A stretch of DNA of 64,000 nt from Nocardioides sp. (GTDB lineage: Bacteria > Actinomycetota > Actinomycetes > Propionibacteriales > Nocardioidaceae), in contig NZ_JASEEQ010000006.1 in assembly GCF_030019515.1 (NCBI RefSeq), forward strand, positions 186,001 to 250,000, given 5' to 3'. A program made the translations under genes and the position numbers. Positions 42,188-51,574 of the stretch are shown here, piece after piece (the stretch's first letter is position 1; every line of letters begins with the position of its first letter). Below the pieces are notes generated by a model that was not told the DNA's origin, did not search any database, and was given only the letters and a program-made list of their open reading frames with translations.

Positions 42188-44572
42188 GTGCAGCCGAACC
42201 TCACCCGCGCCCGCGCCGCCCTCGCGTCCCTGCTCCTGCTCAGCCCGATCGCGGTGGTCGCGTCCTCCGCCGCGGCCACGCCCGCGGCCGCGCCCGCGGT
42301 CACGGCGTCGGCGGCGGCGAAGGCTCCGGCGTACGACGTGACGATCCGGATCACCGAGCACGGCATCCCGCACATCCGGTCCAACACCCTGCCCGGCATG
42401 GCGTACGGCGCCGGCTGGATCACCACCGCGGAGGCCACGTGCAACCTGATGGACACGCTGCTCACCGCGCGCGGTGAGCGTTCGCTGTACGAGGGCCCCG
42501 ACGCCACCTACAAGGATAACGTCGGCGGGTCCGCGACGAACCTCGAGTGGGACACGCTGGTCACCGACCTGCACGACCGCCGGGTCGTCGAGCGGCTGCT
42601 CGCCGACCCCGTGGCCGGTCCGAGCGGCCGGGCGAAGGCGATGGTGGTCGCCGAGACCGCCGGCATCAACGCCTGGCTGGCCGAGCACGAGATCACCGAC
42701 CCGGCGTGCGCGGACGACGAGTGGATCAAGCCCGACGTCACCACCACCGACGTCTGGTACGCCTTCTACCTAGCCCAGCTGATCTCCTCGACCACCCGGC
42801 TGCTGCCGCAGGTCACCGGCGCGACGCCGCCCACCGCGGCGACCAGGCCGGCGCCCACGCCGACGCGCGCGCAGCTGCGGGAGGCCCTGGAGCAGGACGA
42901 CCGGTTCGGCTCGAACGCGACCGCCGTCGGTGGCGACGACACCTCGACGCGGCGCGGGATGATCCTCGGCAACCCGCACTTCCCCTGGCTGGGCCGGTAC
43001 CGCTTCACCCAGATGCACCTGACCGTGCCCGGCAAGCTGAACGTCGCCGGCGGGGCGCTGACCGGCTTCCCGGCGATCAACATCGGGTTCAACAAGGACG
43101 TCGCCTGGAGCCACACGGTGTCGACCGGCTACCGGTTCACGCCGTACCAGTACACGACCGCCGGCTCGCCGACGAGCTACCGGACGGCCGGCGGCGGCAC
43201 CGCCGAGCTCGAGCGGCGCGACGTCGACGTGCAGGTGCGGACCGACGCCGGCGTCGAGACCGTGACCCGCACGCTCTGGCGCACGCCGCAGGGCTACGTC
43301 CTCAACGCGCCGAGCCTGTTCATGGGCTGGACCAAGGACAGCTTCTGGGCGTTCCGCGACGCGAACGCCGAGCACCTGCGCACGTTCGACACGTTCTTGT
43401 CGATGAACATGGCGAGCTCGGTGCGCAACCTGCTGCGTCGCCAGGACCGCGGCGGTGGCATGCCGTGGGTGAACACGATCGCCGCCGACCGCGCGGGCGA
43501 CGTCCTGTACGCCGACCACGCGGTGACCCCGAACGTCACCGACGCCCTCGCCGGCAGGTGCATGACCACGGCCGGCCGGCTGATCTTCAGCGTGGCCGGG
43601 CTGCCGGGCCTCGACGGCACCCGGGCGAGCACCGGCTGCGCGTGGGGCACCGACCAGGACGCGCAGCGCCCCGGCATCCTCGGCCCCTCGCACCTGCCCG
43701 AGGTGGTCCGCCGCGACTGGGTGATGAACGCCAACGACTCCTACTGGACGCCGAACGACGAGGTTCGGCTCACCGGCTACCCGCGGATCATCGGCTGCGA
43801 GGACTGCGAGCGCACGATGCGCACGAAGGTCGTGATGGCCTACGTCCGCGACCGGCTGGAGGTCGGCAGGGAGACGCCGCGGACCCTCGCCTCGCACGAG
43901 CACGCCAACCGGGTGTACGCCGCCGAGGTGGCCCGGGCCGGCGGCCGGCTCGACCAGGTCTGCACCGCCACGGGCCTGACCGCGGCCTGCCAGGTGCTGC
44001 ACGACTGGGACGGCCGCTCGGACGCCACCTCGTCGGCCGGGGCCGCGATCTTCCAGGAGTTCGTCTGGCTCGCGGACCAGCGCGACGTCGGCCTCTGGGA
44101 GGTGCCGTTCTCGGCCGCCCACCTGCTGACCACGCCACGCACGCTCTCGACCGCGCAGCCGGTCGTCGACGCCATGGCCGCAGCGATCACCCGGGTCACC
44201 GACCGCGATCCCGACCTGAGCGGGACGTACGGCGAGCTGCACCGCTCCGGGGACCGGGGCTCCGCGGGCTGGCCGCTCGGTGGCGGCCTCGGCGACCTGT
44301 CCGGCGACGCGAACGCGGTCAGCAGCACGCTCGGCGACCCGGTGCTCGACCCGGTGACCCGCGGCTCGTCGTACATCCAGGCGATCGCGTTCCGCGGCCG
44401 CACGGGCATCGACGCGCGCACGATCCTGACCTACAGCCAGTACGAGGACCCGGCATCCCCGTGGTCGGACGACCAGACCGAGATGTTCTCGAAGGAGCAG
44501 TGGGTGCGGTTCCCGTGGACGGCCGCGCAGATCCGCGACCAGCTCGTCGAGGTCGTGCACCTGGCGCCCTGA
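42188..44572 (+). CDS. Secreted penicillin-acylase-family Ntn hydrolase
   Basis: 794 residues with a signal peptide (LLLLSPIAVVASSAAA). The autocatalytic site is FGSNATAVGGDD: Ser242 would become the N-terminal nucleophile of the beta chain after cleavage. ITEHGIPHIRSNTLPGMAYGAGW opens the alpha chain, GNPHFPW and VAWSHTVS line the pocket. Relatives hydrolyse amides of penicillins, acyl-homoserine lactones or echinocandins, so quorum quenching is possible but not shown. Confidence 0.9.
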   Translation: MQPNLTRARAALASLLLLSPIAVVASSAAATPAAAPAVTASAAAKAPAYDVTIRITEHGIPHIRSNTLPGMAYGAGWITTAEATCNLMDTLLTARGERSLYEGPDATYKDNVGGSATNLEWDTLVTDLHDRRVVERLLADPVAGPSGRAKAMVVAETAGINAWLAEHEITDPACADDEWIKPDVTTTDVWYAFYLAQLISSTTRLLPQVTGATPPTAATRPAPTPTRAQLREALEQDDRFGSNATAVGGDDTSTRRGMILGNPHFPWLGRYRFTQMHLTVPGKLNVAGGALTGFPAINIGFNKDVAWSHTVSTGYRFTPYQYTTAGSPTSYRTAGGGTAELERRDVDVQVRTDAGVETVTRTLWRTPQGYVLNAPSLFMGWTKDSFWAFRDANAEHLRTFDTFLSMNMASSVRNLLRRQDRGGGMPWVNTIAADRAGDVLYADHAVTPNVTDALAGRCMTTAGRLIFSVAGLPGLDGTRASTGCAWGTDQDAQRPGILGPSHLPEVVRRDWVMNANDSYWTPNDEVRLTGYPRIIGCEDCERTMRTKVVMAYVRDRLEVGRETPRTLASHEHANRVYAAEVARAGGRLDQVCTATGLTAACQVLHDWDGRSDATSSAGAAIFQEFVWLADQRDVGLWEVPFSAAHLLTTPRTLSTAQPVVDAMAAAITRVTDRDPDLSGTYGELHRSGDRGSAGWPLGGGLGDLSGDANAVSSTLGDPVLDPVTRGSSYIQAIAFRGRTGIDARTILTYSQYEDPASPWSDDQTEMFSKEQWVRFPWTAAQIRDQLVEVVHLAP

Positions 44573-44602
44573 GCCCGTGCGTCCGCTCGGTAGGCTCATC
44601 GG

Positions 44603-45412
44603 GTGCGCATCGCAAGGTTCACCACGGGCGAGGACCCGCTGTACGGCGTGATCACGGGCGAGCTCGACGAGTTCGGCCAGCCGGACCCCGACAGCATCGT
44701 CGTGGCACTGGCCGGCGACCCCCTCTACGTCGGCGTCAAGCTGCTCGACCAGGAGCACCGGCTCGAGGACGTGCGGCTGCTCGCGCCCGTGCTGCCGCGC
44801 AGCAAGGTGGTCGGGATCGGCCGCAACTACGCCGCCCACGCCGCGGAGATGGGCAACGACGTGCCCACCGAGCCGCTGATGTTCCTCAAACCGAACACCA
44901 GCGTGATCGGCCCGGGCGACCCGATCTTCTACCCGCCGCAGACGCAGAACCTGCACTACGAGGGCGAGCTCGCGGTCGTGATCGGCCGGATCTGCCGCGA
45001 CGTCCCCGCCGAGCAGGCCACCGACGTCATCCACGGCTACACGATCGGCAACGACGTGACCGCGCGGGACCTGCAGCGCAGCGACGTGCAGTTCACGCGG
45101 GCCAAGGGCTTCGACTCGTTCTGCCCGCTCGGCCCGTGGATCGAGACCGACCTCGACCCGCACGACTTCGCCGAGGGCCGCCAGGTCCAGACGCACCTGA
45201 ACGGCGACCTGGTGCAGGACGGGTCCACGAAGGACCTGATCTTCGACATCCCGACGCTGATCGCGTACGTGTCCAGCGTGATGACGCTGCTCCCCGGCGA
45301 CGTCATCCTCACCGGCACCCCCGAGGGCGTCGGTCCCATGAACGTCGGCGACGAGGTCGAGGTCTCGATCGCCGGGCTCGGCACTCTCACGAATCCCGTC
45401 AAGGCAAGGTGA
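44603..45412 (+). CDS. Fumarylacetoacetate hydrolase-family protein
   Basis: 269 residues. [54 protein letters not shown] and [14 protein letters not shown] are the FAH-family metal and catalytic blocks. Members cleave C-C bonds of acylpyruvates or decarboxylate oxaloacetate. It is 7 nt upstream of gltX, an arrangement common in actinobacteria. Confidence 0.93.
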   Translation: MRIARFTTGEDPLYGVITGELDEFGQPDPDSIVVALAGDPLYVGVKLLDQEHRLEDVRLLAPVLPRSKVVGIGRNYAAHAAEMGNDVPTEPLMFLKPNTSVIGPGDPIFYPPQTQNLHYEGELAVVIGRICRDVPAEQATDVIHGYTIGNDVTARDLQRSDVQFTRAKGFDSFCPLGPWIETDLDPHDFAEGRQVQTHLNGDLVQDGSTKDLIFDIPTLIAYVSSVMTLLPGDVILTGTPEGVGPMNVGDEVEVSIAGLGTLTNPVKAR

Positions 45413-45419
45413 CCCCGCG

Positions 45420-46916
45420 ATGAGCACCCCCCACGTCTCCGGGCCGGTCCGCGTCCGCATGGCCCCCAGCCCGACCGGAAGCCCGCACGTCGGCCTGGTC
45501 CGCACCGCGCTCTTCAACTGGGCGTTCGCGCGGCACGCCCAGCTGCACGGCGGGGGCGGGACGTTCGTGTTCCGCATCGAGGACACCGACCGGGAGCGCA
45601 GCACCCAGGAGTCCTACGACGCGATCATCGACCTGATGCGGTGGCTCGGCCTGGACTGGGACGAGGGCCCGGAGGTCGGCGGCCCGCACGCGCCGTACTT
45701 CCAGAGCGAGCGCGGCGAGATCTACCGCGACGCGCTGGCTCGGCTCGCGGAGTCGTCGTACACCTATGACTGCTTCTGCACGAACGAGGAGGTGGACGCG
45801 CGGCGCAAGGCGTCCGGCTCGAAGGTGATGGGGTACGACGGCTTCTGCCGCGACCTGTCCGCCGAGCAGCGCGCCGCGTTCGAGGCCGAGGGCCGCCGGC
45901 CGGTCGTCCGGTTCCGGATGCCCGACGGGTCGATCACCTGGCACGACCTGGTGCGCGGCGACGTCACGTTCGAGACGCGGTTCGTGCCCGACTACGCGCT
46001 GTGCCGCGCGAACGGAGACCCGCTCTACACGCTGGTCAACCCGGTCGACGACGCGTACATGGAGATCACCCACGTGCTGCGCGGCGAGGACCTGCTCTCC
46101 AGCACGCCCCGGCAGATCGCGCTCTACGACGCCCTCAAGGAGCTCGGCATCGCCAAGGCGACGCCGGAGTTCGGCCACCTGCCCTACGTCATGGGCGAGG
46201 GCAACAAGAAGCTGTCCAAGCGCGACCCCGAGGCGCACGCGCTGGCCTACCGCGAGAAGGGCTTCCTGCCCGAGGGGCTGCTCAACTACCTGGCCCTGCT
46301 GGGCTGGGCGATCGCCGCGGACCGCGACGTCTTCTCGATGGAGGAGATGGTCGAGGCCTTCGACATCGCGGACGTGAACCCCAACCCCGCGCGCTTCGAC
46401 CTCAAGAAGGCCGAGGCGATCAACGCCGCGCACATGCGGCTGCTCACCCTCGACGACGTGACCGAGCGGGTGCTGCCGTTCCTCAAGGACGCCGGCGTGC
46501 TGTCCGACCCCGTCGACGCCGCGGACACCCAGCTGCTCGAGCGGGCCATGCCGCTGGTGGCCGAGCGGATCAACAAGCTCACCGAGTCCGTGGACATGCT
46601 CGGGTTCCTGTTCGCCGACGAGGACACCTTCACGCGCGACGAGGCCGACGTGGAGAAGCTGCTCAACGACGACGGCCGGGCCGTCGTACGCCGCTCGCTC
46701 GACGCCCTCGAGCGGGTCGCTGAGTGGTCCGCGGGCGCCGTCCAGGACGCGCTCCAGGCCGAGCTCGTCGAGGGGATGGGCCTCAAGCCGCGCAACGCGT
46801 TCGGCCCGGTCCGCGTGGCCGTGACCGGACGCCGGGTGTCGCCGCCGCTGTTCGAGTCGATGGAGCTGCTCGGCCGGGACCGGTCGCTGGCCCGGCTGCA
46901 GAGCGCCCTTGCCTGA
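45420..46916 (+). CDS. gltX: Glutamyl-tRNA synthetase
   Basis: 498 residues. Class I signature HVGL at 23-26 ([19 protein letters not shown]) and KLSKR near 264-268. It charges tRNA-Glu, and probably tRNA-Gln as well, with later amidation by GatCAB as usual in actinobacteria. The two tRNA genes for Gln and Glu lie about 1 kb downstream. Confidence 0.96.
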   Translation: MSTPHVSGPVRVRMAPSPTGSPHVGLVRTALFNWAFARHAQLHGGGGTFVFRIEDTDRERSTQESYDAIIDLMRWLGLDWDEGPEVGGPHAPYFQSERGEIYRDALARLAESSYTYDCFCTNEEVDARRKASGSKVMGYDGFCRDLSAEQRAAFEAEGRRPVVRFRMPDGSITWHDLVRGDVTFETRFVPDYALCRANGDPLYTLVNPVDDAYMEITHVLRGEDLLSSTPRQIALYDALKELGIAKATPEFGHLPYVMGEGNKKLSKRDPEAHALAYREKGFLPEGLLNYLALLGWAIAADRDVFSMEEMVEAFDIADVNPNPARFDLKKAEAINAAHMRLLTLDDVTERVLPFLKDAGVLSDPVDAADTQLLERAMPLVAERINKLTESVDMLGFLFADEDTFTRDEADVEKLLNDDGRAVVRRSLDALERVAEWSAGAVQDALQAELVEGMGLKPRNAFGPVRVAVTGRRVSPPLFESMELLGRDRSLARLQSALA

Positions 46917-47889
46917 GCACGCGGGACGGCCGGCGGCCGGCCCGACCCCGCTGGCGTACCACCTCGTCCACCGCGGCGGCCGGCGCGGCACGTGGCGCCC
47001 GATCGTCGGCGTCCTGAGCCTGGGGCTCGCGTTCCTCGTGGTGATCCCGGTGATCGTGCAGCTGCCGTTCGCGCTCGGCCTGGCGCTCGCCGGCCGCGAC
47101 GTCGTCGACGGCGTGGACCGGCTGCTCGACCTCGACGACCCGACGCCGTTGGGGCTCGCCTACCTCAACGTGGTGCTCGCCTGCGCGATCCCGGTGGCCT
47201 GGCTGCTGACCCGGGTGCTGCACGGCCTGCGCCCGGGCTGGCTGGCCTCGGTGCGGCCGCGGCTGCGCTGGGGCTGGTTCGTCGCGTGCTTCGGCCTGTC
47301 CGTCCTCGCGATGGTGGCGACGCTGGTCGTGTCCGCGGTGCTGCCCGCGCAGGGGGAGGGCACGGAGATCAGCGGGCGGCTCAACGACTTCACCTCGACG
47401 ACCCGGGACTTCCTGGTCGTCGTGGTGCTGCTCACCCCGCTCCAGGCGGCGGGGGAGGAGTACGCGTTCCGCGGCTACCTCACCCAGGCGTTCGGCGGGC
47501 TGTTCGGCCGTGCGTGGGCCGCCGTACTCTTCCCGGCGCTGCTGTTCGCGCTCGCGCACGGCGCCCAGAGTGCGCCCGTCTTCCTCGACCGGTTCGCGTT
47601 CGGCCTGGTCGCCGGGGTGCTCGTCGTGCTCACCGGCGGGCTGGAGGCCGGCATCGCGATGCACGTCCTCAACAACTGGCTCGCGTTCGGCCTGGCGCTG
47701 GCATTCGGCGACATGGCGTCCACGCTGAACCCCACCGGCGACAGCTGGTGGTCAATCCCGGTGACCCTCACCCAGTCGCTGGTCTACCTGGCCCTGGTGC
47801 TGCTCCTCGCGCGCCGGCTCGGACTGCGCCGGACCACCGAATCCCCTGCGGGGCCAGGCGAATTGGTCGCTCCGAGAGGTCGCGTGTAA
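46909..47889 (+). CDS. CPBP-family intramembrane metalloprotease
   Basis: 326 residues, about eight helices. Motif 1 is intact as [16 protein letters not shown] (EExxxR), motif 2 is [10 protein letters not shown], and [11 protein letters not shown] carries the late His/Asn. TTG 46909 overlaps the gltX stop by 8 nt. Protease substrate unknown. Unlike the CPBP protein at 22563, its active-site motif is complete. Confidence 0.88.
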   Translation: MPEHAGRPAAGPTPLAYHLVHRGGRRGTWRPIVGVLSLGLAFLVVIPVIVQLPFALGLALAGRDVVDGVDRLLDLDDPTPLGLAYLNVVLACAIPVAWLLTRVLHGLRPGWLASVRPRLRWGWFVACFGLSVLAMVATLVVSAVLPAQGEGTEISGRLNDFTSTTRDFLVVVVLLTPLQAAGEEYAFRGYLTQAFGGLFGRAWAAVLFPALLFALAHGAQSAPVFLDRFAFGLVAGVLVVLTGGLEAGIAMHVLNNWLAFGLALAFGDMASTLNPTGDSWWSIPVTLTQSLVYLALVLLLARRLGLRRTTESPAGPGELVAPRGRV

Positions 47890-47958
47890 TGTTCTCCACC
47901 GTGCCCGACCGCCTCGGCGGGAGGGCATAACACCGGGCTCTATTGTGTAGTAGAGCAG

Positions 47959-48030
47959 TGGGATATGGTGTAATTGGCAGCACGACTGGTTCTGGTCCAG
48001 TTAGTCTAGGTTCGAGTCCTAGTATCCCAG
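47959..48030 (+). tRNA. trnQ: tRNA-Gln (CUG)
   Basis: 72 nt. Acceptor TGGGATA pairs with TATCCCA, the anticodon loop reads TTCTGGT with anticodon CTG, and the T-arm is CTAGGTTCGAGTCCTAG. Discriminator G. CCA is not encoded. Confidence 0.95.
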
Positions 48031-48121
48031 CGAGGTCGCGGTCCGAAGGTTCGCCAGAGGGCCGCGATTTTGTGCGAACATCCCGCTCCGATAAGGTTCT
48101 CGGGTTGCTCGCAGAGCACCA

Positions 48122-48197
48122 GCCCCCGTTGTGTAGCGGCCTAGCACGCCGCCCTCTCAAGGCGGTAGCGCCGGTTCGAATCCGGTCGGGGGTACCA
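48122..48197 (+). tRNA. trnE: tRNA-Glu (CUC) with encoded CCA
   Basis: Acceptor GCCCCCG pairs with CGGGGGT (one G-U), the anticodon stem CCGCC/GGCGG holds loop CTCTCAA with anticodon CTC, and the T-arm contains GGTTCGAATCC. Discriminator A at 48194, then CCA. The 3' end (48172-48192) is repeated at 49392-49412. Confidence 0.95.
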
Positions 48198-48360
48198 CAC
48201 AGCAAGCCCCGGCCCCAGCGGCTGGGGCTTTGCGTTGTCGAGCCGCCTCGCGAGCGGCGTCCATCGCGGTGGCGACCTCGTCGAGCCGGTCCTCGAAGAG
48301 GTGGCCGAAGGTGTCGAGCGTCCTGGCCGGCGCGAACACGTGCCCGAAGACCGGCCGGTT
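48157..48360 (-). pseudogene. C-terminal fragment of a tyrosine (phage-type) integrase
   Basis: On the minus strand, directly inside the tRNA-Glu-linked repeat, the frame reads ARTLDTFGHLFEDRLDEVAT followed by AMDAAREAARQRKAP. TLDTYGHLF with a following DRLDEV helix is the standard C-terminal end of actinophage and ICE integrases, including the catalytic-Tyr region (here Phe in the TxxTF position). Upstream of GHVFAPARTLDT the similarity stops and no start remains, so it is a remnant. The frame runs on into the tRNA 3' end, as integrase frames next to tRNA attachment sites often do. Confidence 0.7.
48212..48231 (+). terminator. Terminator after tRNA-Glu
   Basis: GCCCCAG / CTGGGGC stem with a 3-nt loop followed by TTT. 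Confidence 0.75.
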
Positions 48361-48418
48361 CAGCGGGGAGGACCGCCTCCGAGGTGGGGACGGTTCCCCC
48401 GGGAACCGGATGACTGAG

Positions 48419-49066
48419 TCAGTCGAGGCTGCCGGCTTCGAGGACGGCACCGGTCAACGCGTCCCGGACCACGTACAGGTCCATCGTGGCCATCTGGACA
48501 TCCGGAGAGTCCGTGGTGACCGGCTGCCCGTCCGGTCCGATCCCGCTCACCGGCGACCCGCCGACGGGGACCTCCGCGTGCGAGAATGTCGCCAGCCACA
48601 CCAGCCGGTCGTTGATCCGCGGCTCCAGCTGGCCGCCGGATTGCGGCCCCGGGTCCGCGACCGGGTTCCCGTCCGCGTCGACCACCCGGCCGTACTGGAG
48701 ATCGGTGATGCGCGCCAGGGACACCTGCTCCGGCACTGCAGCGTCCGCGCCGGCGCCATCGGCCGTACCGGAGAACAACGCGGCGGGGTCGGTCGTCGCC
48801 GAGCCTGGCTCACCGGCACTGTCGACCCGGATGCCTTGGCGAAGCAGGGCCTCTTGTACCTCCGCGCTCACGCCGTAGCCGACGGGCACCCCGCCCTGCG
48901 TGGACGAGGCGGCGGTCTCGACCTTCCCGCTGGCGGCGACAGCGCTCGTGCCGGTGGCACTGCTGTCGTTGGCGGCAGCGCCCGAACCGTGCACGGCGGT
49001 GACCCCGATCGTGCCGACGAGACCCGTCAGTGCGGTGGCTGCCACCGTTGCGACGATGACCTTCAT
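48419..49066 (-). CDS. Secreted protein of unknown function (island remnant)
   Basis: 215 residues from ATG 49066, with AAGGAG 7 nt upstream. Signal peptide MKVIVATVAATALTGLVGTI and a Ser/Ala/Gly-rich spacer precede a mature part with VPVGYGVSAEVQEALLRQG, DLQYGRVVDADGNPVADPGP and LVWLATFSHAEVPVGG. No family recognised. It lies between the tRNA-Glu 3' end and its repeat, 27 nt after a truncated gene in the same direction, so it was probably the second gene of an operon. Confidence 0.7.
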   Translation of the reverse strand: MKVIVATVAATALTGLVGTIGVTAVHGSGAAANDSSATGTSAVAASGKVETAASSTQGGVPVGYGVSAEVQEALLRQGIRVDSAGEPGSATTDPAALFSGTADGAGADAAVPEQVSLARITDLQYGRVVDADGNPVADPGPQSGGQLEPRINDRLVWLATFSHAEVPVGGSPVSGIGPDGQPVTTDSPDVQMATMDLYVVRDALTGAVLEAGSLD

Positions 49067-49092
49067 CCGATTCTCCTTGTACGAGTGCCGAG

Positions 49093-49350
49093 TCACGCGG
49101 GGTCGGTCCAGATCTGGAACCCTCGCCCGCCGCCGGACGGGTTTGTCGCCTGACGCTGGTAGCGCGAGTACGCGGCCGGGTCCTCATAGATGTCCACGCC
49201 GGAGAAGAAGTTGATGCCGCCAGAGGAGTTGTACCACTGGAGGTAGTCGAAGTCCGTGCGGTCCGCGTTGGTGCCCCTGATATCGTCACCCCGGTCGAAC
49301 GTCTCCCCGAAGCACTGACCAAACCACCGCTGGTCCGACTTGCCGGTACG
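49093..49350 (-). pseudogene. 5'-truncated gene, C-terminal 85 codons of an unrecognised protein
   Basis: The minus strand has an open stretch ending at TGA 49093-49095 that reads as convincing protein: WFGQCFGETFDRGDDIRGT, FDYLQWYNSSGGINFFSGVD, YEDPAAYSRYQRQAT and a final GFQIWTDPA. There is no ATG, GTG or TTG near its 5' end and a stop at 49351-49353, so the N-terminal part is missing, apparently lost at the nearby repeat. I do not recognise the family. Confidence 0.55.
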
Positions 49351-49391
49351 TCATATAGAGAGCCGGGGCCGCGACCTTGGACCTCGGGCAA

Positions 49392-49412
49392 CGGCTCGAA
49401 TCCGGTCGGGGG
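49392..49412 (+). repeat. Copy of the tRNA-Glu 3' end (probable att site)
   Basis: 21 nt, identical to 48172-48192 except one base (CGGCTCGAATCC for CGGTTCGAATCC), then GGGGG. It lies 1.2 kb from the tRNA in the same orientation, with an integrase fragment in between: the geometry of an integrated element bounded by attL and attR. The following 49413-49632 holds no gene I can support. Confidence 0.7.
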
Positions 49413-49632
49413 GCACCCAGTAGGGTCCCCTAGACTGGCGTGCGCTTTGCGGCCGCAGGGTTCGGGACCGGCGAGACCGCCTCGAACCGACGTGATGGGG
49501 TTGCGCTGTGGGTGGGATCGTCGGCCAGGGCCGCGGTAGTGGTCGCCGGCTCGCGCCCGGCGCTCGCGCTGAGGCGCAGGCCCGATCGGGCGCCGGCACG
49601 CCTTCCTGCGACCGCGGGCCCGAGGTCATGCG

Positions 49633-50475
49633 GTGATCAGCATCGCGGGCGGCTTCATCGCGGCCGTGTTCTTCGCCTCCAGCTCGTTGCTGAACTCTCG
49701 CGCCAGCCGGCACATCAGCGGCTGGTCGGTCGTCGCCTGGGCCATGTTGGTGGGACTTGTCCTCACGGCACCACTCGCCGCCCTCTCGGGGATCCCTGAC
49801 TCGGCCCGATCGAACGTGGGGTGGCTGGTCGTGGCCGGAGTCGGCAACGTCGGGGGACTGGTGCTTGCGGCCTACGCGTTCCGCTGGGGCAAGGTCGGCG
49901 TCGTGGCGCCGATCCTTGCCACCGAGGGGGCGCTCGCTGCCGTGATCGCCGCCCGGCTGGGAGAGAGCCTGGCGCCGAACGTCGTCTTCCTCCTCGTCGT
50001 CATCATGGTCGGCGTCGTCCTGGCCGCAGGAACGCCCGACCCCTTCCCGTTGGAGCACGAGCGCCTGGCCCTCTCTTCCGGGCTCGCGGTCTGCGGTGCC
50101 GTGTTCTTCGGGGTGTCGCTGTATGCCATGGCGCACCTGAGCGGAGAGCTTCCGATCTCGTGGGTCCTCCTGCCAGCACGGGTGGTGGGGGTTCTCGCCC
50201 TGACGGTCCCGCTGGTGCTGAGCGGGCGGTTGCAGATCAACCGACGGGTCGCTCCCCTGGTGCTGGGGATGGGCTCCGTCGAGGTGCTGGGTATCGCCGT
50301 GTTCTCGTGGGGGGCGCGCGAGAACATCGCGATCGCCTCGGTGCTCTCGTCCCAGTTCGCACCGCTCGCCGCGATCATGGCCTACCTACTTTTCCGGGAA
50401 CGGCTGGGACGCGTGCAGATCGTGGGAGTGATCGTCATCGTTGCCGGTGTCAGCGGGCTGACCGTCTGGGGATAG
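49633..50475 (+). CDS. EamA/DMT-family transporter
   Basis: 280 residues with ten hydrophobic helices in two EamA halves: AAVFFASSSLLNSRASRHI opens the first, VLLPARVVGVLALTVPLVL lies in the second, and SSQFAPLAAIMAYLLFRERL ends it in the family style. It exports or imports small metabolites; the substrate is unknown. GTG start 49633. It lies just outside the island repeat. Confidence 0.87.
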   Translation: MISIAGGFIAAVFFASSSLLNSRASRHISGWSVVAWAMLVGLVLTAPLAALSGIPDSARSNVGWLVVAGVGNVGGLVLAAYAFRWGKVGVVAPILATEGALAAVIAARLGESLAPNVVFLLVVIMVGVVLAAGTPDPFPLEHERLALSSGLAVCGAVFFGVSLYAMAHLSGELPISWVLLPARVVGVLALTVPLVLSGRLQINRRVAPLVLGMGSVEVLGIAVFSWGARENIAIASVLSSQFAPLAAIMAYLLFRERLGRVQIVGVIVIVAGVSGLTVWG

Positions 50476-50675
50476 GCCCCGCGGCGACACCTGGGGGCGC
50501 CGGGAGTGGAGCTCGACCCGCTCGAGGGATTGGCGGGTCGCCTAGTCCACCAGCAGCCTTCACTGACACCCGTCGTCCGGGGGCGGATCCCCAGCAATGC
50601 CTGGCTGTCTGGCCCGGCGCCGTACCGCGGTGTCGCTGAACCGACGACAGAGCCGACTCTTGCGCGGCGAAGGTC

Positions 50676-50705
50676 TTGACAGTCCACGCGACCGCCTCCT
50701 AGCGT
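50676..50705 (+). promoter_or_regulatory. Probable promoter of the IclR-led operon
   Basis: TTGACA (50676-50681), an 18-nt spacer, and TAGCGT (50700-50705). It is followed within 10 nt by two dyads that could be IclR operators. Confidence 0.6.
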
Positions 50706-50710
50706 CCTCT

Positions 50711-50742
50711 GCGTTACAGAACGCCATTTTGCAATGCAGAAT
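50711..50742. promoter_or_regulatory. Candidate IclR operators
   Basis: GCGTT-ACAG-AACGC (50711-50724) is a perfect dyad, and ATTTTGCA-A-TGCAGAAT (50726-50742) is a palindrome with one mismatch. They sit between the promoter and the IclR start, ideal for autorepression and control of the whole downstream operon. Confidence 0.6.
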
Positions 50743-50749
50743 CGGAGCC

Positions 50750-51574
50750 ATGAGTACTTCACCGCGCAACAACTCCTCGTCGGTCCGGCGTGCGCTCGCG
50801 ATCCTGAACGTGCTCGCTACCTGGAATCGCGGGGAGGGCGCATCGTTGTCCGACCTCGCTCTGCAGGTTGGGGCCTCCAAGAGCACGATCCTGAGGCTCC
50901 TGACGCCTCTGCTGGAGACGAGGCTCGTGCAGCAGCGGCGCGACGGTAGCTATGCGGTGGGCGTAGGAGCGGTGTCCCTCGGCGGCGCCTACCTGAACAA
51001 CCTCGACCTCCGAGCAGCTGCTCGACCGTTGCTTGCCGAGCTGGCCAAGGTGTCGAACGAGACCGTTCACCTGATGGTCTACAGCGATGCGCAGGTGGTC
51101 TACGTCGACAAGATCAGCGGGTCTGCTCCCATGCAGATGGCGTCCCGGGTGGGGGACCGTGCTGCGGTCCATTCCACGGCGTCGGGCAAGGCAATCCTGG
51201 CGCACCTGCCGACCGAGGAGTTCGACCGTGTCGTCACGGCCGGGCTGCCCAGACGAACAGATCGCACCATCGTCTCGGCAGACAAGCTCGCGGAGGATCT
51301 CGCCACGATCCGCGAACGCGGCTTCAGCGTCGACGACATCGAGAACGAGGACGGCATCCGCTGTCTCGCGAGTCCGGTGTTCGACCACATGGACGCCGTG
51401 GCCGCGGCGGTCAGCGTCTCAGGCCCTGCCGATCGCATCGGCGACCGGATGGAAGAACTGGCGGACCTCATCTCGTCGGCTGCCGACAAGATCTCCGAGC
51501 TGCTCGGCGCTCGCAGGCACAACCGAAACACCCGTCTACATCCTCGTCCAGACCAAGAAAAGGAAGTTACATGA
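50750..51574 (+). CDS. IclR-family transcriptional regulator
   Basis: 274 residues from ATG 50750 (RBS CGGAG). The winged helix is at about 10-75 (SSVRRALAILNVLATWNRGE, LALQVGASKSTILRLL) and the IclR effector domain follows, with SDAQVVYVDKISGS, VHSTASGKAILAHL, IENEDGIRCLASPVF. IclR proteins often sense sugar acids such as KDG. Its stop overlaps the binding-protein start, so it is the first gene of the operon it presumably controls. Confidence 0.92.
   Translation: MSTSPRNNSSSVRRALAILNVLATWNRGEGASLSDLALQVGASKSTILRLLTPLLETRLVQQRRDGSYAVGVGAVSLGGAYLNNLDLRAAARPLLAELAKVSNETVHLMVYSDAQVVYVDKISGSAPMQMASRVGDRAAVHSTASGKAILAHLPTEEFDRVVTAGLPRRTDRTIVSADKLAEDLATIRERGFSVDDIENEDGIRCLASPVFDHMDAVAAAVSVSGPADRIGDRMEELADLISSAADKISELLGARRHNRNTRLHPRPDQEKEVT

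Noticed and set aside
42770..45604. A 944-codon open frame on the minus strand opposite the acylase and FAH genes
   Set aside because: It is the antisense shadow of two strongly recognised genes in GC-rich DNA, is low-complexity (Arg, Gly, Val, Ala, His), and has no domain.
48230..49153. A 307-codon plus-strand frame across the island remnant
   Set aside because: Antisense to the secreted protein gene and the integrase fragment, and low-complexity in composition.
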